Assembly (NCBI GenBank): GCA_022578605.1 | Contig: MU394051.1 | Span: 1,289,664-1,353,663, forward strand | DNA from: Camillea tinctor | Taxonomy: Eukaryota > Ascomycota > Sordariomycetes > Xylariales > Xylariaceae | Length of the DNA: 64,000 bases | Reading direction: 5' to 3' | Shown: positions 34,658 to 45,476 of the stretch, piece after piece | How the letters are laid out: the number at the start of each line of letters is the position of its first letter | Position numbering within the stretch: position 1 is the first letter of the stretch | The notes under the pieces: generated by a model | Seen by the model: the letters and a program-made list of their open reading frames with translations, nothing else | What the model was told of the DNA's origin: nothing | Databases searched by the model: none | Translations under genes and position numbers: made by a program

Positions 34658-35534
34658 TGACGTGGGGAACGGCAATTGATTGGGAAACCATGGGTTTTTT
34701 TTTATGAAATATGTGAATGAAAGGGGGGCCTAGAATGGGAGGGGCCTGAATAGGGGAAAGGGGAAAGGGAAATAGGAGCTTGTTTCTGATGCTAAGATCA
34801 ACTTGGCTGTGTATATCTGCTCTGTACCACAAATCATCATGCACATCACGAACGCCTCTCATGATATCGACCTGGCTGCTGAGTTATCCAGGACTCTATT
34901 CTACTTAATGGCGGGGTTGCAGGTTATATAGGACACACCGAGCTAACCTAAGGCTATATGAGAAGCATACTAGGATTTGGGGTCTCACTACTTGTACCTC
35001 ACCATATCAAAAGAATACAGAAATAAAAGGCTCTTCACGAAGATAAAAAAAAAATACTTCTTTGTTTTTTTAACAATTTTTATTTGCTTTTATTTTCATT
35101 TTTGGATTGGTGTAGTGGTATCTATCTAGTAAGTGGTAGCAGTGAGGGTCGACTCCTTGTTTCCCAGGGTATCTTAGAGGGCGGGAAGAATGTTCCAACC
35201 CCTCCATAACCTCCGATGCTGTCCGTGAAACCCTGGTTGATTGAGAGGGGGGAACAAACTGATCATATCGAAGATGCATTTTTCTTTTTTCTTTTTTTGG
35301 TGGAAACCAGATTACACGAAGCCAATCCAACCCAATACCAATCAAAAAACACCATCCAGTCGTATCAACGATACTTGTACGCCCGTGTCATGATACAAAA
35401 TTACAGGTTTTAATGGTACCTAATGCTGCCATTAAAGATAAGTAGATAGGGATATGCGTAATAAGCGTAAGGTATAATTCTTGATCGTTATCAATTTCAC
35501 CGAATGAGAAAAAACAGGAGATAGGTTAGTTGAC
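34658..35534. other. Convergent intergenic region uL13m / uricase
   Basis: 3'-to-3' DNA with poly-A/T runs (35045-35075) and no supported gene. Confidence 0.5.
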
Positions 35535-36555
35535 TTAGGAGCGCGAGACCTCGCACTTGATGAGACCGTTGGGTCCCGATTGGGGAGCATACACTTCGGC
35601 GTCTTTGCCTGTGTTCTTGAGACCCTTATGCCAGGATAGATCTAAAGAAGGGGGGGATGTCAGTAGGTAATTTCTCATTTTTATTGCGGTTCGCTTTCCT
35701 CTTTTTTCTTCTTCTCGGTGGTGACATCGGGAGTATGATCGGGAGTATGATCGGGAGTAAAAATGAGGACTTACCGATCTCAAAGTAGTGCTTGTTGGGG
35801 AGTGCGTAGGTAACCGACTCAGTCTCGGGTGCTACCTCAAGGATCTGCTCGCACATCTTGTACATGGTGGCCTGGACCGAGGGGCTGTTCTCCTCGGCGA
35901 AGGTCTTCATGGTGATGGCGCGGGCGTCGGCCCAGGCTTTGTCGAAGACGGGCACGCTGTCCTTGACCGCCTGCAGGTTCGGGAAGGTCTTCCACTTCCA
36001 GGTGGTGTCGACATCAGTCGACAGGATGCGGTCCCAGGTCTCGGGCAGGGTGGTGTACTCGTCGCGCACGAAGCCGTGGAAGGCCGAACCGGTACTCTTC
36101 AGCACGGTCAGGCCCACGATGCCGCTCCGCACCTCGAGGCCCGACCGCGTGATGCGGGCCTCGACATTGCGTGTCTCCTCACCGTCGCGGTAGAAGCTGT
36201 GCGGGTGCTCCTTGCCGTCGATCACCATTCGCGTCCACCGCTTGACCGCGATGTTGATGTTGGCCACGTCGATGTGGGCGTACTGGTCCAAGAAGTGCTG
36301 CCCCAGAATGCTAGCGTACAGCTCGGGCGGATTTACTGGGTGCTCCTTGGCCTTGATGTAGATGGTGTTCTTCATCGAGTCGGTCGCCACCACGACGCTG
36401 TTGTCCGCCACCGTGTACGACTCTTCGATTTTGCCCTCCAACAAGCAGCACACGGTCATCTCCGTTACCGTGTGTGTTCCCGTCGCCTCATCCCGATGGA
36501 CCTTGTAGACTCGGACATTGTCCTTGCCATATCGTGCTGAGGAGAGAATAGCCAT
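35535..36555 (-). CDS. Urate oxidase (uricase)
   Basis: Two exons on the minus strand, 36555-35775 and 35641-35535, encode 295 aa, close to the usual 300. Active-site elements of the family are visible: Lys11 in SARYGKDNVRVYKV, the Thr-Asp pair in VVVATDSMKNT, Phe in GSAFHGFVRDEYTTL, Gln in SVQATMYKM, and Asn/His in ALPNKHYFEI. It oxidises urate to 5-hydroxyisourate with H2O2 release in purine catabolism, normally in peroxisomes. The C-terminus reads CEVSRS and then stops, so the usual SKL-type peroxisomal signal is absent. GATA-type motifs occur 120-170 bp upstream, consistent with nitrogen control known for fungal uricases. Confidence 0.96.
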
Positions 36556-39125
36556 TTTGATATTTTTTTGGTGGTAGGCAGATTTAATTAGGGGGTTAAG
36601 TTTTGTTTGGCGAAGGAGAGGAAAGGTAGAGAGAGATTACAAGTAGTAATATAAGAACAACTCTACAGTGAATAGATAATAGGGGAGAGAGGGGGATGAG
36701 CTCTTTTCCGCTTGTGGCTTGCGATAAAAGAAAAGACAAAGTCTATATCATAAGATATTCATACACAACACAGGCACACACACGTTTTTTGCTTTTCTCT
36801 TCACGATACTATTCGATGAACGATGAAGGAGGGCAGATGACGAGATGATGCTGGGTGACGATGATGATTAATGGTGTTGGAGATGATGATGAAGAGAGAG
36901 AGGAAGAAGAATCACAGCTGACCCAAGGGGAAACATGAAGTAGGCGGTCGATGTTGCGCATTTTATATCACGGGTCCCAAGTGTGTTAGTGTTAGTGTCA
37001 GCTACGCAACATTATGTAGTTACCTACGTATGTACATACACATACATACGTGATGTCTTTTTTTTTTTCTTGAGGTCACCATGGATTCGCTTGAGTTGGA
37101 CGACCTGGTCTGGAAGCTACCTAGGTAGGGAGAACAGTCAGAGGGGGATGGAGTCAGAGATTGCACCTTGCACCCCTGAATTCAAAGGTCGCTTACCCTG
37201 ACCTGGCCGTCTTTGGAGAAAGCTACAGCACAGTTTCCCACCCTCATCCAGACGCCGATCAGCTTGGATCCTGCAGGGTCGGAAGGCGCCTTGATCGGGA
37301 ACACCAAAGTACCGTCTCTACGCGACACCCGCTGGTCACCGACACGTTGGGTCCTATTACATGAAGCAGAGAGGGGAGTGGTCCATTGAAAACTCCGGGA
37401 TAGGCCTGGAGCACGCTCAATGCCATGCTGCGTAGTTGTCTAAAAGCAAGCGGAAGACGCCGCCTCCCCCAGCGATCATGGTCCTATTTGGCCGAAGATA
37501 GCGCAATTCCAAACCCCGTCGAGAAATCCATTAGTCTTGAAAACTGGTCCATGAAAGGGTCCAGAAGAGCCCTTGATGTTTTATCATGCTCCTTTGAGGT
37601 TGTTTCATTCGGGATTGGGATAAAATTGGTTTAATTCTTTTTCTTTTCTTTTCTTTCTTTGGTAGGTAACTATGTGATCATCTCGATTATCTTTTTCTTT
37701 TTCTTCTTCTCTTCTTTTTCTTTGCAGATCATCCTGTGGGTTGAATGTGATTGATGATAGTAAAAATAAAAAAAGTAAAAATACATGTAAAGGAGAAAAA
37801 GAAAAAGAAAGGTATAAGTCTCGGGTGTTACATGTACTAGGTAACCTACGTTGTGTTATGTAGACAACCTAGCTACGTACTTACACACGTCTGCATCTGG
37901 ATACGTACATACATTACTTGGAGAAGGGGAAGAGACCTGAGATCCCCCGAGAGTCAAGTAATGTAGGTTAGCTAGTTAGGTAGTTGGAAACTCGATTACA
38001 CAGCACTGTGTTATACGGGGATAAGCAGCAAAATCCCCTAGCTAGCGTGTACCTAAATCTGTACCTAAAGTACCTATACGAAGGTACCTAACCCAGGATT
38101 TACAGTTTGTCTTCCCCCCTTATCGTAACAAACTGAGGGGTCGAGAATTGGCGGGCAGGCGGGGTTATAGGGCGGGTAGCAGGGCGGGTAGCAGGGCAGG
38201 TCACTGACACGCCGATGATGGCATTTCTTACCTTCCCCATTCCCGTCCCAACTCCAACTCCAACTCCCTTTTCCGCCAGACCTATCAACGAGCGCAACGT
38301 TCAAGCCTATGATATCACAAGCCATTCCGAATAACTTTTTCGCCATCATAATCTGGTATTTTCGTGCGCTTGTTTCCGCACATCACATGAACCTGTTTCA
38401 AATAAAAAAGGAAAAAAAAAACCCTAGGCAGTCTCAGAATCCCGCGTTTCAATATCAGTTGATTCGCATTCGTTACGAGACTCATGCATTACTACATCTA
38501 CATACGCCCAGAGTTCTTATCTTACTTTATACCTCTCTATGTACCTAGGTAGCACCGAGAGCTGTACTAATATTCTCTTAGGTAAGCCGAAAACGACATG
38601 TAAGTTAAAGTGCCTAGTTTAGGTAGGTAACACGATAAGCTCAGTTGACTTTGCAGCCAACCAGACCTAGACGTTATGATCCAAGGTTCAAAGGTTCAAT
38701 ATTAATTATCAATACTTAACACCCGACCGAGCCACCACCTGGAATGTACCTGATTAACTACTGCCTAGGTATAATCTAGGTTATGTAAGCTTGAGATTGA
38801 CCATGTAAGGTGATATATCAAAACCTAGATGTATAGAGCACCTAGAGTTTACATGTGATGCTTGTTGCTAAACAAAGACTATATAGGTAGACGGAGATAT
38901 ACCTGCAGTAAACTCTGAATGTCGAAAAGAATACAAAAAGCAAATCGTCAAAATAAGAATTAAAAAAATTACATGTCCCGCACTCAGGTACACAATCTTC
39001 AACGATGCAAAGTAGCTCGCATACACCCGCACTTCTATACCACAGACCAGAAAGACTGACGATTCTTACACGTGTAGCCCGGTTCCGGACCGCACGTGCC
39101 ATTCGTCTATCGAAGTGGTCAGGGG
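36556..39125. other. Intergenic between uricase and deacetylase, 2.6 kb
   Basis: No supported gene. CT-rich microsatellite-like stretches lie at about 37636-37725 and TACCTA-type motifs at 38048-38092 and 38538-38552. Short frames at 37161-37634 show no domain. Confidence 0.5.
36674..36727 (-). promoter_or_regulatory. Two GATA motifs upstream of uricase
   Basis: AGATAA at 36674-36679 and CGATAA at 36722-36727 fit HGATAR, the site of AreA/NIT2-type nitrogen regulators, about 120-170 bp before the uricase ATG. Such short motifs are common by chance. Confidence 0.3.
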
Positions 39126-41549
39126 CTAAGATGTCGGCTGTGGGCTCAACTTCGATGTTCGACTGGTCGAATGACTGGTCGAGTGACTGGTCGAGTGACT
39201 CGTCGAATGGCTGGTGGAATGACTAGTCGAATGCGATGTCGAGTGGGATGTCGAGTGGCTCGTTGACGTCGATCTGCTCGTAGATCTACTCGTCGATCGG
39301 GAGGTCGACGTCGAGGTCTTGGTCGTTGTCGCTTTCGTCGTCGTCCTGCTCGTAGTTGTCTTAGTAGAAGTTGGACGAGGAGGAAGGGTGGTGATGACGG
39401 TGGTGACGGAAGTGCTGGTCGTGCTCGTGCTCGTGCTCGACGGGGCCGAAGTCGTTGTGCTTGGTGGTGTGGATACAGGGGGAGAAGGTGGGCTTGCCTG
39501 GTCACAGCCGGACCCGAACTCGGGCTGGCAACCGTTAGAACAATAATCGGCCGTGCTCCCACACCAACCGTGACTATGATAATAATGAATGTCAGTAAGA
39601 CTAATGTCGGGCATATGCCGGGACCTCGTATAGCACTCGGGTGAAGAATCACCCAAGAACTATAGCCCCTATAATCGGGTATAATAAAACGGTGGGTGCC
39701 GAGGCAAGATGGCTAACTGACACTGAACAACAATTGCCAAACTCCGAGCCCTCGCACGTAACGTCGCCGCCGCAGTTACCCTCTATAGACACCTGAAGCG
39801 ATCCAGTAGGAGCAGGACCCGTGGTGGTTGAAGGGTCCCCCGACCCTCCGCTCGTCTCTGGACCGCTCGGCAAAGGCTCATCTCCAGGAAGAGGTGAGTC
39901 ACCATCGGCACAGTCCCCGAAATCCGGGTTGCAGTTTTGGCCGCAGTAGTCGATGGAGGCACCACACCACCCATTGACCGAACAACCTGATCGCTTTGAC
40001 TTAGACTGATAGGACAACTTCGTCAGTGAGGAGAAGAGGGCTACGTACAATTTCCAAACGAAGACCCGGCGCAGGTAACTCCATCACCGCATGTTCCATC
40101 CTCGCTGACATCCATGGTGCTGGTCGGTGCGCTTGGATCAGTTATTGTCGGACAGGAAGACGTTCCGGTTGGGTCGGGGACAGCGAAGGTGTACTCCGGG
40201 ACTGAGCCGCTGCCGGCACGGTACCAGTTCTCCGGGGGGTCGCCCAAGCACTGGCCCACGGTGACAGACCTGTAGCCATGATCGAACAGCGACTGGAGGA
40301 TGTAGTCGGTTAGGTTGTATACTGTTTGATAGTGTATGTCGTGCTCGATCTCTAAGTAACTATCTTTACACGGGTCCGAACCATCGATGGCATCGTCCCA
40401 GATGTCTTTACTAGTCTGTATCATGTCTTCTTCGTCGTTCAGATATCCTTCTGTATCAAGGTCAAAGTAGGTTACGTGATAACCGAGGTCCGCCATCAAC
40501 GATTGGCAGTCCCTTGGGCAGATAGAGTACGGCGGTCTCGCTCAGTATTAGTGCAAGATTCCTTCAGGGGGGTATTGGGGTCTACGTTACCGCATGTAAG
40601 TAGGGAAGTAGCCTAGAATATCATTAAGTGCGATTTCGTTCCAGATCAACTGGTTTCGAGCCTGGGTGTCATCCAATTGACTAAAATTCTCGTGTGACCA
40701 AGTATGGCTGGCAATTTGGTGGCCCTCGGCAGCCATTCGCTACATATCCATTAATATTTACTCTTCGCTAATTGAGCGGGCCTCATAGTACCTGAATAAC
40801 AGAAGCCCAGGGGAGATCGGGGTCGTTGATTTTCCCCTTGTGTAAGTTCGTCCCAGTAATAAAGAATGTAGCTTTGGCTCCGTATTCCTTGAATATTTGT
40901 AAGTCTCAACTACCTGGAAAGCAAGTTGTTGTCATAGATACTTACGGCAAATTTATCGAGGAGGTCGTTAGTGTAGTTGTAGGGGCCATCGTCAAAAGTG
41001 ACAGCAATATCTCCTGGGTTCACACAATCATAGATACCAACGCCTCCGTACCTTACATCGCCCAGTTTTGGCCGCTCGATATCTGACGTGTCTACCCCAT
41101 CAGGTTTTTGGTTGCCATCGCACCCACTGCCGTAGTTGATCTGGCAGTCTGGAGATGTACAATACTCCTCCCCCAAGCCGCACCATCTGAATACTCTTAG
41201 CAGTGATTCATCAAGACCTCATTGGGACCTCTATTCGGACTCACCCTTCAAATGAACAGCAATATCCTTCGGCACAGCTTCCACGGCTTCCTCCACATCT
41301 TCCGTCCGTGTTTTGACGCTCCTCGATAACCCCCCTTTTTTCTATATCACTTACTCCACGTGGCTGTTCTGGTTCCTTCACGAGAGGGGTACCAGAACCT
41401 TTTTGCCATCTCCTTTTCCCGCTAAAGGTGTTTAAGAACCTGCGGCTCCCAGCAAGTCTCGGCAGAGAATGGCGGGACTCATCGGGACCTGTGTGCGCAA
41501 CCGTTTGACCTGCGCAGACAGCCAAGAGAAAGGCATCTAGCCAGCGCAT
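39126..41549 (-). CDS. Secreted chitin/polysaccharide deacetylase with CBM18 modules
   Basis: Seven exons on the minus strand: 41549-41245, 41186-40946, 40887-40792, 40739-40591, 40536-40049, 39986-39722 and 39573-39126, encoding 663 aa. A signal peptide (MRWLDAFLLAVCAGQTVA) is followed by an N-terminal CBM18 (RCGGSRGSCAEGYCCSFEGW). The NodB/CE4 deacetylase domain has motif 1 TFDDGP, motif 2 HTWSH, motif 3 RPPY, motif 4 DLDTEGY and motif 5 IEHDIH, i.e. all metal and catalytic motifs. Two further CBM18 modules follow (CCSVNGWCGASIDYC and CCSVHGWCGSTADYC). The tail is Ser/Thr-rich and ends in tandem SRST and SHST repeats; no GPI-type hydrophobic end is seen. It likely deacetylates chitin at the cell surface or cell wall. 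The exon joins are supported by frame and by the repeated CCSVxGWCG motif. Confidence 0.92.
39146..39310 (-). repeat. 12-bp coding minisatellite in the deacetylase tail
   Basis: Imperfect 12-bp units encode about eight SHST repeats preceded by three SRST repeats at the protein C-terminus. On the plus strand they appear as variants of TGGTCGAGTGAC. Unit drift is mostly synonymous or His/Arg. Confidence 0.88.
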
Positions 41550-43276
41550 TGCGGCAAAAATACAGCTTAAATATCGGTAGAGAGCAAAATTTTAACTTAT
41601 AAACGCAGAGGAAAACGTGTTCCTTGAGAGGCTCACACAATATTGCTGTCAAATCCCGGGTGAAGACGACCTGGCATAGCTTGACAAGCTCATAAGAAAA
41701 GAACTCCTGATATATAAAGCCAAACACGATCACGATAACATCCGATTTTTAGCACCATTTAAGCAATATTACGAGGATTAAGACTATCCCGATGGTAGGG
41801 CATGTCGCCAAATAGGGGAATGTTATATATTAACCGGATACTACCTTCACGGCTAACCACCTGCACCAAGGGGCTAGCCAAAGAAACATCGAAGCCCTTT
41901 CTACATATAATTGCAACTCAACGTTGTCTCGATTTGTCAATAGATTGGGCTGGCTAGACATAGACATAGACATCGGGGTAAAAATACGAAATTCTAAAGA
42001 AACTATTTCTAACTCTTTAGTGTTGCTATTTCGCTTGAGCACCACACCCGTGCACTGAGGAGTTATTTTTGGTAAGGACGTATAGGTATACCTCTCAAGT
42101 GATTGAGTTTTTCCCTTGATATTGTATAGAAGCCAGAATAAGTGAAAACTAGCCTAGGGGTTTCCATTATGCTATGCTAATCTAGCATCACCATGGGAAG
42201 GGGATTATATGATGCCGAAGCCGAATTACCAAAGAAGATCGGCGACAGTATGGTTCAATCAGAAACTGTCTTCCTCATATGTGCCTTCCTCGGAACATTT
42301 ATTGAGGACTCGTAATCGCTTGCCTTATATCTCGGCAAAGCAGGCCGCGTGGTCTACGGTTGACGCGAACCTAATGATGTGACGTTGACGATCTGTGGGG
42401 TTGAAGTTGAATAATAATTGTGCACATGTGTGTACCTGGGGATGAGACCTCAGATCTATCTGCTCAGGTCAGTCTCAAAACTCGCCTCATCGTCGTTATT
42501 TAGCCCACGTAGTCCAATCAGGTGCACTACAGCTCCAGGGGAACGAATGGTAGTAAATTTGGAGAAAGGCTTGGATATTAATTTGCCGTATATCCTAAAT
42601 GCTATTTACCTCCTAATGCATAGCAACGTCGTTCTGGGGTCTTCCCCATTTTTGGTACCGACATTCGAAAAAATTTTCACTCATGTTTTCGTTGATGGTA
42701 GATGAAAATAGATTAAACTGGATGGAATGTTACTCTTTCGCAACGTTTAATCCTTATGAGGACTCAGGTTGTTGGCATGCCCCGTCGACAATAGATGTTT
42801 CTTCCCAACCGATCTTCTAACAGGGCGTAATAGTTAACGGCAAGTTTCTTCTGCCAAAAAAAATTAGTAACAATAAGCTCTTCATCGTCTATAGCACCGC
42901 TTTCGGAAGCCAACAGGTAGCATTCAAGAACATTCAGAAAACCACCGTGTCATAGAGTCTAGATAGTACACAATAGCATCTTGTCTCTATTTTTAGGCCT
43001 ATTTGAGAGAGTGAAGATGAAATAGGAAACACCTATAATTGCTAATTATTTTCAGCTATTGAAGTTTCCTTTTCTCATAGTGTTCTCTATCAAATGAACA
43101 TTGCTCGTGTGACTTCACGGTTCTATCACTTCACAGAGTTCGCGAAGATCCTATGCAATGAGCCTGATGATATGTAACGTATCTAAGTGTCACGACTGGT
43201 CAAGCAAGAACTCATATTTTCACATTATTCTTTGAGAGATTGGAGATTTGGTAGCCTACGATACCGTTACTTAACC

Positions 43277-43304
43277 AAAAAAAAAAAAAAAAAAAAAAAA
43301 AAAA
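43277..43304 (+). repeat. 28-base poly(A) tract
   Basis: An uninterrupted A28 run followed by CCCACC. It is the longest homopolymer I noticed in the window. It could be a retroposon tail, but no target-site duplication or upstream coding remnant was found by eye. Confidence 0.8.
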
Positions 43305-45072
43305 CCCACCTTTGGGGTCCCTATTAAATACTTGGAGCCATGTGTCCTATATCCTTTCGTTCCTAACATCAAGGCTATAAAATTCCCACTGCCTTTTGCA
43401 TTGTCTCAGTTTAAAAATAGACTGTGAATGGTGAATGAGGGCGTAGGGGATTACATGTATATCATAATGATTTGAAATATTGCTTTGTGGACTCCTCTGA
43501 AAGGATTGAGGGATCACCGTAGAGTTTATAAGCTCATAGATCCAATAGATTATGGAATGGTAACTCTCATAATGAGACTTGTGGCCATAATTACAACTTC
43601 TATGTAGGGACAATGGGATCGTGTATCCGACACCGCTACTGTCCTTACTTGAAATATTGAAAGAGTTTCCTAAAGGCTCATAAGACGGTGGGACGACAAA
43701 TCGATTTATATATAGTAAACTATTAGAATTCTAAGATAATCATGGCTTATGATAGAACGCTAGTTATCTATATCTAGTCGGATGGACTACAGCTTTGTAA
43801 CCTACATCTTCGAGCTACCATAATTATATCTTGAATAATAACTTGATCTATCCAGTCTCAACTGCCCAGTTTCAGTTTCTTATTGCATACGGGATACGTC
43901 AGATCAGACATGAAAACAATATCAGGCCCTCGGCACAGAAATTCATCGTAGAAACATATCAAACAGTCGAGGAATTGTGTAGCGTCTTCGGCTAGTTCAT
44001 GATCCTAGGTCCGATACAAAGAAAAGCCAATGCAATAATGAAGTAAAGATATGTTCAATCCCCTTCAGGCTTTTGAGTGCTGATCGTGTTTGATGATATG
44101 GTTACGAATCTTGTAAGTCAGAGTTAGTAATGGGTCCGGTTTGGGCATCTCTTTTTACATTATGATTTTAATATGGAAGCCAGTTTCAAGCTGGTAGGAT
44201 GTCGTCAAACCAACACTGCTACGTGCTTAAATAACCATACAATATGCATTTTGGACATTATGTCTAAATTCATCCGAATCTGGTTAACCTTGAAGCTTTT
44301 CTCTGATATTGCGGGGCTATGCGGCTGATGGTATACTTAGATTGCCTCCTTATTTTGGGTTATATGGGGAGGGGAGGGGGCACGCAATCCGTCCTTGAAT
44401 TAATTCATCGTCAAACTTGCCACTAAACTAAGTAAGTACAAGAGACCATTATGTGTCCAGGCAACGACTGTAGCGCCGAAATCAAGTTTTATACCAAGTC
44501 TATCCTCTATATGTACCCTAATGTAACATCATCCTTCATGGCTCTCCCCTCCTCTAGTTATCGTTGCCATGATAACAGTAGTACATAAACAAAAGCGGGT
44601 ATGGTGTATGCAGCAGCAGAGTGGTAGCAATAACCTTAGCTGATAAGCTGATAGGAAGTTATGGGCTAAGGCGGTCTTTGACCCACTCCAGCCACGGGCA
44701 CCTGGTCCCCAGTGTAACATCTTGGCGAGCTGCTGAACCCGAAGCTTTTAGTGGCTGCTTCACTGCTGTGACTGCTTCTGCCGCACTTCCCAATCAATCA
44801 TCATCCACCATCATCCACCCTATCGACGCCCTATGTGGCTCCTCAATCGCTCCATACCTACTACAACAACTAACGAACTAACAACCACAACCACAACTAC
44901 CACTACCACTACCACCACAACCTAGATCCAGACCGTTTTACACCCAAGCCGTACCCGATAACCGGTTCGGAATATACGAAATTTGTTTGCATTGTAGTAT
45001 ACGACTGCTATATTTGGTCTATTTGAATTTCAGAATCTTGGGGGGGTGGTTGATACACACATTCGGTTCTAA

Positions 45073-45089
45073 AAGATAAGAGAGGGAGA

Positions 45090-45129
<40 letters not shown>

Positions 45130-45195
45130 AAGAAAGAAAAAAGAGAGAAAGAAAAGAGACAGAGAGGAACACACACACACACAGAGAGAGAAGGG
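45073..45195 (+). repeat. GA / GAAA / CA microsatellite
   Basis: Consecutive (GA)n, (GAAA)n and (CA)n tracts lie about 280-400 bp upstream of the Rictor ATG, probably in the promoter or 5' untranslated leader. Confidence 0.85.
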
Positions 45196-45476
45196 ATCAA
45201 AACACAATACTCATTCACCAGAACACCATACGTCTTGATATTAACCTACGAGAATAGCAGGCTCCGGCCTGTCTCGTCCCTCCCGTCTTTGACACCGTTG
45301 GAAACGAGATTATAGACAACGATCGTGTGTGTGCCTCGCAGAAAAAGAAAAAAGAAAATACCACCCCCCGTCCGTTCGACTCGTCACAAGTGCGATCAAG
45401 CACACCCCCCTCAACCATCTATGCACCCGCCGTTAGTGCAGCAGTCCCAGGTGGGAATTCGGTCGGTGCTGCCACG

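Larger units (their letters stand above)
41550..45476. other. 3.9 kb non-coding region between deacetylase and Rictor genes
   Basis: No supported gene. Contents are a 28-base poly-A run (43277-43304), an (ACC/ACA)n patch (about 44880-44925), and a long GA-type microsatellite (45073-45195) in the probable 5' leader of the Rictor gene. Confidence 0.5.

Noticed and set aside
35788..36540. 250-codon open frame antisense to uricase
   Set aside because: Shadow of a GC-rich coding strand; no domain resemblance and no separate promoter evidence.
39146..39310. CRISPR-like regular repeat
   Set aside because: The 12-bp units are contiguous, in frame and coding; a coding minisatellite, not spacers, in a eukaryotic genome.
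45327..45476. N-terminal extension of the Rictor frame starting at 45327
   Set aside because: The frame is open but begins with GTG, not ATG, and the stretch looks like leader sequence; the first in-frame ATG is 45477.
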